A program made the translations under genes and the position numbers. The notes under the pieces are model-generated. The model was not told where the DNA came from, did not search any database, and was given only the letters and a program-made list of their open reading frames with translations. From NCBI RefSeq assembly GCF_022539665.2, contig NC_081336.1, positions 434,001 through 498,000 of the forward strand: a stretch of DNA of 64,000 nucleotides, written 5' to 3'. Of this stretch, positions 25,701 to 36,480 are shown piece after piece. The first letter of the stretch is position 1; each line of letters begins with the position of its first letter. Source of the DNA: Daphnia carinata (Eukaryota > Arthropoda > Branchiopoda > Diplostraca > Daphniidae).

Positions 25701-28700
25701 AAGAGTCGATTCGTTCAACCGGATTCCAATAGCGTCGTGTATTTTCTTAATTTGAAAAAAAAAATGAGTGAAGCAATTTCGGAGAGTGTCGCACCACCAC
25801 AGCGTGGCAATGCACAGTCGGTTAAACATCCAACGGAAGGCCCATTTCAATCTGGCGGCTGAAAGACTAAACGAATTCATCAAATACTTGGCACTCCCTA
25901 ATTATTGAATTCCATCTCCATCGGGACTTTAGATTTATCAATTTTTTTTTTTAAATCGCGCATTTAAAGATACGGATGTCAAAGTGATCATAGAGGAAAA
26001 AGTCTATTTTTTTTTTGTGTCCCGCATCCGCTCAACTGATGGTCCCACTCGTCAATAATCAAAAGAGCGACGTCGGCGAAGCCCCGAGCGCTGCGGCTGC
26101 CGTTCTCCAAGGGATGCGACGGCCGTATTACATTTCTTTTAGCCTTTTTCGTACCGCACTGTGCCCGTCTTGTGTAATGCGCGTGTGATTGGCTCTTGGC
26201 GTCTCCTGTTCAGATTCGTCGACAGCGGATCACGTAGCGTCTTCACCGTCGCATCGAGACCGTTTTCTTTTTGTTTTGGGCTACATCTTCACATTGTTTC
26301 TGCCTTTTTTCCACCAGGCAGCCGGAATAAATGTATTATTCCAATTATCGGAAACAGGCACCCGTTTCTTTCCTTTTTCTTTCCTGTGTTTTTCCTTCAT
26401 CTTTTTTTTCGTATTTCATTCGCTATCTCGTACCGATTATCATTTTCGTCTTCATTTGTTTTTAACCTTAATATTAAGAAAAAACGACTAACATTTTATT
26501 TTTTTTTTCCATGTATTTAAAACACGCAACGGACATGAAACGTTCCAAAAACCAGTTGCTCCAACGGCGGAATTGGAACTGGGTCGCAATTTGAAACCGG
26601 ACTCGATCGTCGAAGGCAACGACGTCTACTTCGAGTGTCGCATCCGATCCAACCCGCCGCCGCATCGCATCATTTGGACTCACGAGGTACGATCCTCCTA
26701 TTTCTGCCACTATTTTTTAAGGTCGTTATTCCATGCCGTTGCTATTAAATTTTATTGATCCGCGTCGTTGAGGCGAAAAGATGCAAACACACACCAAACC
26801 AAAAATGTTCTTTGCCCCCTGTTCTTTTTCGCTGTTTTTTTTTTTTTATTGTTTAGATGGATGCCGCCATTTCACTTAAATCGAACAAACTACTAAAATA
26901 CTTTCATCCTGTCTGCCTTTTTGTTCTTGTTATTTTTTACGTTTTTATTTTCGGATGATGAGCTCAATGATGGATGCGATGCTGCGCAGCACCTTGTTCT
27001 CTGGTTACATTAAAAACGATTCAATTTAATTGGGTACTTGTGGTGTAGTGCAGCGAGTAGTGCCATGAAATAGTTGACGGCTCGAACGCAAAAGGCCAAC
27101 GATTAAACGTTTCTTCGGTTATGTTAAAGCTGAAACAAAAAATATGATAAACGGCAAACTTTGAACTACAGTATGTCTAATTATCTTTGACGTTTATTGC
27201 TAAATTTCTCAGGGCCAGAACGTGCGGGAAAATGTGACAGCTGGAGTCCTTGTCGTGGAGCAAAGTTTGGTCATTCGGCGAGTTTCTCGTTTCCATTCCG
27301 GCCGCTATTCCTGTACGGCCATCAATACGGAGGGGACTGGACTCAGTAACACTGTCCAGTTACGCGTCATGTGTAAGAAAAACATATCACCGGCCTCAAT
27401 TCGGTTCTTGACAAGCCTTTAATCATTTTGTTTTGTTTTGCATGTGGTTCATGGAGCGCAGTCCAGCCGGTCTGCCGTCCTGGCCAGAAAATCATGTACG
27501 GAGTGGCCAAACAAGAGACAGCCGTCGTCCGCTGTCAAACGGACGCCATTCCTCTGGTAAACTTTAACTCGTTTCATTTGATTGAACCCATTTTAAATTC
27601 GTGTACAAATGACAGGCCCGTTCGCATAGGTGGGCGTTTAATGCGTCAGTATCTTCAGAGATGACTGAACTGACCGTCAATCGAACCCAAATTCTTCATC
27701 AGTCAGGCAGCAGCCATCTTGAGGTATGTGTACCATCCAACCATCATTTTGTCCTTCAATAGCTAGAGATAGAAACGAAACTCTTCGTTTGATGTGGGAA
27801 TGCACGGTGACGAGTTGCCACAAAATGTGCCATGTTCAAGCGGAAATTCCTGATTTAATTGATTATTTGCAACTCGTGTTTGGTTTTTCTTTTACGTGAT
27901 CGAAAAATGGCGTCCAATTTGTTCGCCTTGTTTCCTTTGCAAAGTGCCATCTACTCGTCCATCTCATTTTACATAATGGAATATCCATCCATCCGTTGGA
28001 ATGCATTACGATTTCGCCGCCTATCCATCACCAAAATGGATTTTCCCCATTTTTATTGATTCTCGCCTGTCACACCTCAATCCTACAGTTCAAGTATGTC
28101 GAACGAGGGTGTGCAAGGGCGTCTCCACCAAGAAAAAAAGGCGCCGCAACGTATCAAAATGAGATGAATGTACTTGTGCAAAACCACGTCTAACGCGTCA
28201 ATCTTATTTACATGCACGATCAACTGCCGTTCTAGTCCCCTGCATGAACCTCTCGTCACCCTAGTCACGTAAATCTAAAAAAAAAAAAACGCATGATTTT
28301 CTTGCTTCTATTTTTCGTTTTTGTTTTGGTCGTTGGTCCGTAGACCAACTGCAAGGACGTAATGCAACGGACAGCCAAATCCCAGTCGCATCGGATGCAG
28401 GATAGGGATTTGTTGATCTCTTTCGTGACCATCACGTTATTACGCTCTTCCAAAGAGACACGTCCTCCTCCGCCGACGCATTTCTTGTTGCCACCCCACT
28501 TATTCATTCGCTCCCATTCGAGCCATCAAATAAAGAAGAACAGGAGATTCCATTCGTGTATTAAAACCGATGGAGGGCCAACAAAAAAAGCCATTCAATC
28601 ATAGTTTATGTTTTCAGCGACCACAAACTTTGGCTGATTTAATATTTGAATAGTTTATGTATTTCTGAATTTGTTTTTGTTCCTTTTTAAGCTCGTCCAA

Positions 28701-30572
28701 TCTTGTTGAAAGCAATTGAAACGTGAAACAAGATACGTAGATCCTACAATAATATGATGGATGGCTTTTTTTTTTTTTATAGCATTAGACTTATTTCATA
28801 GCAAATGTAATAAAATTAAAAGACTCCACAAAAAATGTCGATAGTCGACGTCTGTTTTGCTTGTCCATTTAAATATTGAAACGTTCTTTTTTTTTTAATG
28901 CAGGAAGGGACAGAGGCACAGGATAGCGTATTCTCTTATACGCCGCAATCGGATCGTGACTACGGGAATCTGCTCTGCTGGGCTCGTAACGACATTGGCG
29001 AACAACGGGAGCCTTGCGTCTATCGCATTTTCCTCGGTGTCCGTCCCGATCCGCCCGTCAATTGTTCAGTGGTCAACCAAACAGCCGACGCGGTGGAAGT
29101 TTGGTGCCGGCCGGGGTTCGATGGCGGCCATCCGCAGCAGTTCCAGTTTGAGATCTTTGACACGCAGTCGGCCGTTTTGCTGTACAACAAATCGGGCAGG
29201 TATCCGCATTTGAAGGTGGGCAACTTGGAGTCGGGCATCAAACTGTTTATCCAAGTGTCGGCCTTTAATCAACGCGGCAGATCCGCCCTCGTCCCTCTGG
29301 AGGCTTACACCATCAAAATCGCTGACAAACAAACAGGTAAGAAAACCAAACGACGCAAGAGACACTCGTACACGCCCACTGATCGTGATTTTCACTTCCA
29401 GTCAGCTTTTATTTTGATTGTTTAGTTTTCTCCCAATCATAAATGCGACGCTGGACGAATTTCTTATTCAACTTTGGCATTGAAAGTTTTCGAATCATCG
29501 CAAGACTTGGACGAAGTAGTGCAATTTCTGTTAACTCGACTCAACTTCCCTTTTTACCGCAATGCATGTCGGCACATCATCAAATGGCTGTTGATGCAAT
29601 GCCTTAGGGATTTTCGCGTGTAAATATTGAAGTTTGTCTTTTTTTGTTGATTCGTGCGAAACGAAATGAGGTGAACGTCGGCAAGCATTAGCGCTCGCCG
29701 CAAGTAAACAGGAAGGGACATCTTGCTAACTCTTTGGGGAGGAAAGTGCCGCCATTTGCTGCCGCTGTCGAGACTCTTAATGTACTCAACGGTATTCCCA
29801 CTATGGAGAGAAACTGAACTTTTTTTTTTTTCAAGATTTCCCGCGGGTGTCCATCACCTTTCGTGTAACATCTTCGGCCAAGTCCGTTTGATCTGCAAGA
29901 AGTCAGCCAGGCTTGAATGCAACAGTCAAAAGCTGTCTTGATCTATATGCGTTCTTGTTTCACATGTTTCGTTGTGGCTTTCTCCCTTCGTTTCGTTTAG
30001 TTATCATGGAAACGACGGACTTGAATTCGGTGTTGGGCATCGCCAGCGGAGTCTCTGCCTCCGTCTTGATCGTCTGCGTGGCCATCGCGTTAACGACGAG
30101 GTTCCGCCGTCATCAACGCGCTCCGAGCAACCCGTCTCAGCACGACGCGCACAACATCCAACATCCAGTTGACAAGACCAAAAAACAAGACAGCCAACCG
30201 TACGACTTGGATGTTGATCCCGACGTTATCATCAACAGTCAACTCGGTAACGATATACATCTTATAATTGCGTTTCTTCGCTAAACATTTGCCATTTTGA
30301 AATGAATTTTGTTTGATGAAACAGTAAATGATCTGCAGCACGTGAATCACGATGCCTCCGTGCAAAGGAGTCATCGAAATAACAATTCACCAGCCAGCCA
30401 ATCGCAGCAGTTATCGATGGCCGTCGATCCTACACGTCCTTTCGCTAGTGCTGGACATTCGCATCCCGCTCATTATAGTCCGACAGCTGCCAGTGCGGCG
30501 ATGAGCAACATTGAAGTCGTGGCTGTGAAATCGCCTCACCGTCACAAGCAAGATCCCGAAACGTCTATTTGA
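16791..30572 (+). CDS. Sidestep-family Ig/FN3 transmembrane receptor (complete)
   Basis: Fourteen exons: 16791-16983, 19773-19905, 20291-20553, 20899-21006, 21286-21555, 23914-24065, 24340-24538, 26556-26686, 27213-27372, 27462-27556, 27616-27723, 28904-29336, 30001-30246 and 30325-30572. They total 2739 bp (912 residues plus stop) with matching phase throughout. Order: signal peptide (about 13-37); Ig1 with LWYKN and [11 protein letters not shown]; Ig2 (LNC...WWL...RCQAS); Ig3 ([18 protein letters not shown]...LICSAVN); Ig4 ([11 protein letters not shown]...YSCTAIN); Ig5 (VVRCQTD...[16 protein letters not shown]); one FN3; a membrane helix near 760-783; and a tail of about 130 residues ending ETSI. 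The Ig1 layout and the [10 protein letters not shown] pattern are typical of Drosophila Sidestep proteins, which act as muscle or substrate receptors for Beat proteins in motor-axon guidance (family knowledge). The ETSI end fits a class I PDZ ligand. Confidence 0.9.
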
Positions 30573-30620
30573 TTAATGTCGAATGGAAACGAATGCAGCA
30601 CATTCGATAAGACCTGACCA
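21840..30620 (+). repeat. Left arm of a large inverted duplication
   Basis: This stretch aligns in reverse complement with 55,480-64,000 across exons and introns 6-14 of the Sidestep gene and beyond both ends of that span. The inner edge fades just after the stop codon, near 30,620. The outer edge cannot be fixed because the partner runs off the window at 64,000. Local identity varies strongly along the arm: the core is nearly identical, while the flanks show roughly 70-90 percent by eye. Confidence 0.93.
25923..25927 (+). other. Empty target site for the insert at 60,121-60,289
   Basis: GGGAC occurs once here. At the mirrored place in the other arm, its complement GTCCC is duplicated around a 169-bp insert. 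This arm therefore shows the unoccupied site. Confidence 0.75.
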
Positions 30621-31583
30621 AAATGCCATTCATTTTCGTTTTCGCCATGTCGCTCTACATCGCGTAGTTAGTGATGATTGTGGTAACATGTTACGTACGT
30701 TTTTTTTTTTTCTTTTGATAATGATGATCTCATTTTTTCGTTTCCCAGAATGTCTTTATTTTGACTCCCAGTCTGTGATGGAAATCGTTTTGACTCTTAT
30801 ATCCTGATGTTCGTACATGTGTCGTGTGCAACTCCGGTTGTGAATTGTGGGAACGACATTGCGAGTTATTGTCGTTTTAAGATAACCCGTCAACACTTGT
30901 TTGCGTTCAACGTAATTTCGTTTGACTTAAAAAGAAAAGAAAAAGGGGTGGAAATACACGCCTGTGTAATTCTACGGGCAGCCGTTGCGCTTCAAAGGGT
31001 CTTTTTCTTGCTTGCGTAATACTGTCCAGATTGCTCGTCGATTGAAGAACAGAAAATTTGCTTTGCCATTCATCGCTGTCGCGGTGAATCACAACAAACG
31101 GATGGCGTCTTTGCCCCTAGGATTGTTGGCTGCTTGAATTCCACAAATGGATTTCTCAAGTTGCAATGTGTAGTTTAACGTGGTCTACATCAGACTCTAA
31201 GCTAGGTATCTACCTCCCAAGAAACCAAACTGCTACGACTAATGTAAGTATGCACAGAAGTTGAAATTGTTGAAACAAAAAAATTCACATTTCACATTCT
31301 CCATTTTTGTTTTCCATTTGAATTATCTAGTCACCTCAAAGCTGTGCATATTTACGGGCTGTGTGCGAGCCGCTCTGAATCCCACTTCCTAAAGTCGGAC
31401 GACGTCATCATCCTTGATTCAAGGTAGGACCTATTCTTTGTTTACTCTTTATTCCCCTTTTTCCGAGTCTTGATGTGCAATTACATTGGCATGTGTGATA
31501 TACAAAAATGTGTTGACAAACAAACATTCACGAAAACTTGTCACCCTACGAAATTCTATTGTCGCTCTCGGATTGAATTGTAG
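30621..31583. other. Spacer between the Sidestep and fucosyltransferase genes
   Basis: No gene seen. Contains the 3' UTR of the Sidestep gene and the 3' UTR of the converging fucosyltransferase-like gene. Confidence 0.5.
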
Positions 31584-32835
31584 TTAAAAAAAAAAGGACG
31601 ATCCCGGCCAACAAGGAACTTGTTCATTCCACCACTCGGACAAATCTCCGTAGCTTTTCCTCGCCCTCGTTGGATCGTTTAATTTCTGACACAGATCGCA
31701 CCAACCGTTGAGCGGGCGCCGTATCACCTCGTAATCTTCTTTCCAATCGAAATGTTTTCTGTACAGAGCGTCGTTTTTATCCAACAACGTGAGATACTCG
31801 GCCAAGTCCTTGGGCGATTGAAAGTCGGCCACGTTGATGTACGAATTCAACGGAGCAAATTGAGTGTAATCAGCTCCGCCGTAAACTACGGGGACGATGT
31901 TGTTCATGAGTGCGTGATAAAAATGGCCCGTTATGTAATCCGGGCAGAGAGCGTCTTCGGCAGCTAAATAAAATTTGTAATGGGCCAGTAGGCGTGTCTC
32001 GCAGTGGGGATCGTTTCGTGGCAAACATTCGAGTGTGCCACACTTGCCGTAAATGTCCACCGGAATAAATTGGTCCAGCTGTTTGACGTAATCTTCACGT
32101 TGACTCTGCGTCGAACAAAGCGAGTTGAACCAAACGATCGGCTTTTTTTTACTGGATAGTTGAAAACAATGTTGTTTTGATGAGCTTGGATTGTTGATTT
32201 CCGAGTTCTCGCGTCGTCGTATCGCAGCGTACGGCATACCGAGGTAAACGTCTGAATCCCGACGATGAGTCATGGTCCAATTGTAGAAATGCGGATGGGA
32301 AAAACAAGGCAAACGGGATTGGTTTGGAAGTGGGTCTTGATTTAGGAAAATGAATGTTTGATTAGGAGAACGGCCCGTTGGCAGGTCACGCTCATCGTAA
32401 TCGCCTGCGTGAATGACAACGGCGTCACTTTGGGTGAATAGACTTCGGTCGTTAGTGGTGAGGCAGTTTGTCATTTGACATCCGGCGTCAAGGAACGGCT
32501 GTTGTCCGAAGCCGAACATCATGTCAGTTTGATTGTGAAACGCGTTCCAGAACAGGATGATTTTGGGCTTGTTGTTTGAATTACCGGCTTCCATCGATGT
32601 CGTCTATTTTGGAAGTTGTAATTATTCATTTAGCAAAATATTGATGTATTTACTAATTGAATGTATTTCAATTTTACCTCATTTTTCATTGCAAGGTCGC
32701 CATCTCTGTCCACGTGAGCGGAATTAATTTGGTTGGATGGGCGAATGCTTTTATCGTGAATGGAACCAGTAGCAAGAAAGAAGCTTCGAGGAATACTACA
32801 CCAATATTCAGCAGATAAAACCGCACGTTTTTCAT
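31584..32835 (-). CDS. Alpha-1,3-fucosyltransferase-like (GT10), frame problem in exon 1
   Basis: The catalytic exon is 31,584-32,603 (stop at the low end, 340 codons including stop). It carries the GT10 C-terminal signature as FYLAAEDALCPDYITGHFY followed by PVVYGGADY, preceded by IILFWNAFHN and YDERDLP. A Golgi GDP-fucose-dependent transferase role is implied. In family members I recall, this motif reads FENS...DYVTEK, with the Glu and Lys of TEK contacting GDP-fucose; here it is TGH, so donor binding may be altered. An upstream exon, 32,678-32,835, ends at GAG|GTAAAA with a 74-bp intron. Its ATG frame encodes a clear signal anchor (MKNVRFYLLN and onward) but meets TGA before the donor. The frame compatible with the catalytic exon is offset from it, as if one base were missing. 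Translation could instead start downstream without the anchor. Confidence 0.75.
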
Positions 32836-33213
32836 TTTACAAGTTTATAAAAATTCTTTTTTGTAATTACACTTCACTACCCTGTACGACAGATACCGGA
32901 GGCAACACTCCTCAAGCCAAGTTCGCCTAGGAGAGCTCAGTGCAGACTGATCAACCACAAGTGAGGTTTCGTGCTTTGCACCTATGGCTAAAACAAGTGG
33001 GCGTAGCTTTAGCTGGACACCACCCCTCAAGTGAAGCTTCTGGTTAGTCCAGCTGGCCTTGTGCTTTCATTCAGCTACCGCGAAGCAGCTAAGAAACAAC
33101 GGCCATCGTTTCATCCGTCTAGGCTTCAGAGTCCAATGTAAAATACATTTTTGCAATACTACTTGTAATTATCAATCATATTAAATAATAGATGATCGAA
33201 ATTTTTAAAATAG
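32836..33213. promoter_or_regulatory. Divergent intergenic region between two glycosyltransferase genes
   Basis: The fucosyltransferase-like gene runs left and the DxD-type transferase runs right from this 378-bp gap, so it should hold both promoters or a shared one. It contains a GC-richer block (about 32,880-33,130) inside AT-rich flanks. No defined promoter motif was recognised. Confidence 0.4.
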
Positions 33214-34438
33214 ATGCCTCTGTACCACCTTCGTCAGAAGCCTTTCTACCCTTTGGTTGCCCTTACATTAGTCACGCTCGCCATTACGTCCTACAAATTT
33301 CCGAGTTCTGACATCATTTCAACTGAACGTTGTCCAAGACGTGGGGATGCCATAATCAAATCTGCTAGGCCTTTCAAGTACATGTCTTCCCTCTGCAATT
33401 GTAGAAGAGAAATGGCCACGATGGCAGATCGTCTTCACACAGATCATGATGCGTTCGACTGGTGCAGCCGGGAATCGACCGTTCGCGGACCGAACCAGAA
33501 AATCATTTCCTACACGCTGTACGGTGGTGCAAAAAACGCGTCCATCTTTAATCGCTACTATTCGCTGTTGAGAAACATTTCGTTGACGGCGGAAAGGGAT
33601 TATCCTGGTTGGATCATCCGCATTTATCACGATATCCCGGATGGGATAGGTCCAGCCAAAGAAGCGCACGATCAGCTGTGCCAAGTGTATTGCCAATTTG
33701 ATCACGTCGATTTGTGCAGCGTGCCTTTATTAATCGAACGCATTGGCAATGAGACGACACCGGTGGATCCAGCTTCTTTTCGAGGACTCAATCCGCGAAT
33801 GTTCCGCTATTTGGTCATGTTGGATCCGAATGCGGACGTCTTTATTTCGAGGGATGTCGACAGTCTCATTTGGCCGAGAGAAGTGGACGCTGTGGATGAA
33901 TGGCTGCGATCCAACTACACGTTCCACGTCATGAGAGATCATGCGAATCATCAGTCACTCATGTTAGCAGGTAATCTTTTAATCGGCGTGTGATTGAGAC
34001 ATTCTAAATAAGCTTTTGCTTTCAATTCTCATGTTCAGGGATGTGGGGAGTCAAAATATGGCAACGTAGAGATCTCATCGAAGGACTAATGCGAGCGCTC
34101 ATTGTCTCTGGCCAGCAACAGATTAAATTTCAGGACCAATTGTCGCTCGCTGATATCGTTTGGCCAGTTGCTAAATACGATGTGGTAACGGTGTTTTACA
34201 TTTTTCTTGTCTAGCAAACATGGGTTGGATGTTAATTTATGGGAATGCAACAGATGGCCCATGACACTTACGGATGCCAAAACGAGCGGCTCGTCCGGTT
34301 GTCGCCGTTTAAAGTCCACCCGTTTCCCACCAAAGGTAATGGCAGGTATTACGTAGGGGAGCTGGACATGATTTGTATCCAGACAAGTGCCCAGAAGCGT
34401 GTCGACCACCAGATCACAAGGACTGGGAATATTGCTAG
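33214..34438 (+). CDS. Putative type II membrane glycosyltransferase (DxD-type), frame break near C-terminus
   Basis: Exons are 33214-33970, 34039-34184 and 34254-34438. A short basic N-terminus and a membrane anchor (about residues 12-28) lead into a domain with ISYTLYGG, WIIRIYHDI, FRYLVMLD and FISRDVDSLIWPRE. The acidic RDVDS motif resembles a metal-binding DxD of GT-A folds. Exon 3 reads HDTYGCQ, then HPFPTKGN and YYVG. There the frame breaks: the conserved-looking Cys-rich tail (KCPEACRPPDHKDWEYC, then TAG at 34436-34438) lies in another frame, which needs one added base (or two removed) near 34,355-34,362. Left as it stands, the frame runs on to 34,577 with unrelated residues. Substrate unknown; the family is one I recall as uncharacterised arthropod transferase-like proteins. 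Confidence 0.65.
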
Positions 34439-34765
34439 TTTGAATGCCAAATCACTTGGAATATGTTTCGATATAACTCGTGGTACATTTTATTCATTGT
34501 TTGCATTGAAAAATTGGTGGTTGTGTTTCAAATTCAAAATACCATTCACAGGCTCTATGAAAAGTGAGTTTCACTGAATAGAAATATCGTTGAATCGCAT
34601 GTATCGTGACGTCCAGCGCTTACACGAAGTACAGTCCAATGTGTATCATTTCTTAACGAATGAATTTATTTGATTTGCCAATTTGTTCGACGTGATAAAT
34701 ATGAACAAAAATAACATTAATCATTTCTCTTTTCACAGTTGTATTGCACACCTCTTCAGGCTGGA
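34439..34765. other. Spacer between convergent genes
   Basis: A 327-bp gap between the C-termini of the plus-strand transferase and the minus-strand GT31 gene. It should hold both 3' UTRs. No gene seen. Confidence 0.5.
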
Positions 34766-36480
34766 CTAGATGAAGCGGAATTCGACAGCTTCGTTGTAGT
34801 CGATTGTCCTGTTGATTCTGTGCGAATCTGGCACGATGCATAGAGTCCTGTTCTGGTAGAAATCGTCCGTTGCCACGTGAGAGTTATTCATGTGATTGCC
34901 GGAATCGGTGAGCCAAGCAACATACCGGCGGACGTAGCATCCATCGGGAACAAGAGGTTGCCTCATCACGAAGACGCTAGAAATTTCAAGTGACTCAAAC
35001 AAACTCAACAATCCATTTAGAACAAAAAGCACATCACTCACTTGAATGAATTGGATGAAACGTGAATTTTAATGCCAGCTTTTTCTGTGCAAATTCCACT
35101 GTAGTAGACGTCGTCAAAAGGCATAAAGGGCGTAGTTTGAAAGGCCGCTAATAATGGACGGATCGTGCTTCCGGGCATTATTATGGCTGGGCCGTAGTAA
35201 TACATAGGATAGTGCTTCCATGGCCACTCTTCGTAGGAGATGCTCCATTTGCCAGCTAGTTGAAAGAAACGAAAAACTACGAGCAACCTGCCAAATGAAA
35301 CATTATGAATGCAAAAAATCTCTGTTGGCAATATAGAATCCAGCTGACAAGCCAAACATGCTGTGATTGAAACGATGGTAGGATTGCACAAAATGGGCTA
35401 AATTACGTGCGTTGACGTAAACGTCGTCATCAACTTTGAGGACGAAGTCAATGGCGGCGCAGTTTCTGTGCAACCAGTTCAACAGACCGGCAACTTTCAG
35501 CGATAAATTCCTGTAGAAATCAGACATGTCTATCTGGATGATATCGCCGAACGTCGCACTCTCTTCTTTGATTCTACTCTGCGTCGCATTATTGTCAGTC
35601 AATCCTAAAATGAAAGCGAAACCTGCAATGCCCAGCAAACCTCTTTCGTTCTCAACTTGCAAATGCTTTGCCCACGTTTGCCGGATGATGTTTCGTTTTT
35701 CGAAATTGTCAGGAGCTCAGTTGACAGAAATGAAGACACTACGATTGGCGCTAACATCTCGACACGGAGGAACGGTAATGGAATAGTGGAACGATGTCAC
35801 GTTGTTGATAACTGGACCGAAGTCGGGCTCGAGTGGCTCCACGTCGGTTAACGGCAACAATCCCAAACGAGCCACTGCATAGGTGGTGTAATTGGCCACT
35901 CCAGGATACTGTCCGTCGCGTAAAACACGAGAAGTGAAATCGAAAAGTTCTTTCTGTATCTTTGCTTTTGCTTCAATGCTTTTCTTCTCTTCAGCGATCG
36001 TCTTTGCTAAGCGATCAGTTTGTTCTTTTTCTTGCTTCAATTCTCTTTCTAACAGTACAATTTTCGCAGTTAAAGTTGTATTGATTTGCCGAAGACTTTC
36101 TCGACCAGTTTCTAATAACGCAGCCGTGCCTGTTCTGTCTTCTGAACATCTGTTTACATTATCTTTAAGCATTTGGTTTTCTTTATTTAATTTCTCAATC
36201 AAGTCTTCAACTGTCTTATCCAATTTCAGCATTTCTGTCATGGCACTCGTCCGAGTTTGTGGTTCATTCTAACCGGCAAAAACTCCGAATTAGTTTTGGT
36301 TGATTTACTTAAGAAAAGTACGTGGATTGTATTATTTAAAAAATGGGTACTCACTGTTTCATGGATCAAGTTGGTCGTCGGATGGAGGAAGTAGATGAAA
36401 TAGGTGAAATAAATAGCACTGTTGATGACTAGGAAAAACCATCCTACATTAAGCAATGAAAACTGATTAGTTAACGACAT
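34766..36480 (-). pseudogene. Beta-1,3-galactosyltransferase-like (GT31), two inactivating changes
   Basis: Exons in coding order: 36480-36355, 36268-35320, 35255-35042 and 34976-34766. Together they make exactly 1500 bp with consistent phases. A type II anchor lies near residues 10-32. A long charged coiled-coil stem (about residues 50-165) follows, then the GT31 core: APDNFEKRNIIRQTW, the DxD as FVLKVDDDVY, GKWSISYEEWPW, and MPFDDVYYSGI. Such enzymes add galactose or related sugars beta-1,3 in the Golgi. Two lesions are visible. TGA at 35,717-35,719 replaces the expected Ser codon just before APDNF. The donor of the 64-bp intron after NR is AT (35,318-35,319) in place of GT. Everything else is well preserved, so loss is recent, or these are sequence errors or a null allele. 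Confidence 0.75.

Noticed and set aside
34239-34577. Uncorrected frame as the true C-terminus of the 33.2-kb transferase
   Set aside because: After YYVG it loses family character, while an adjacent frame gives a compact Cys-rich ending and stop. The uncorrected version was kept only as an alternative.
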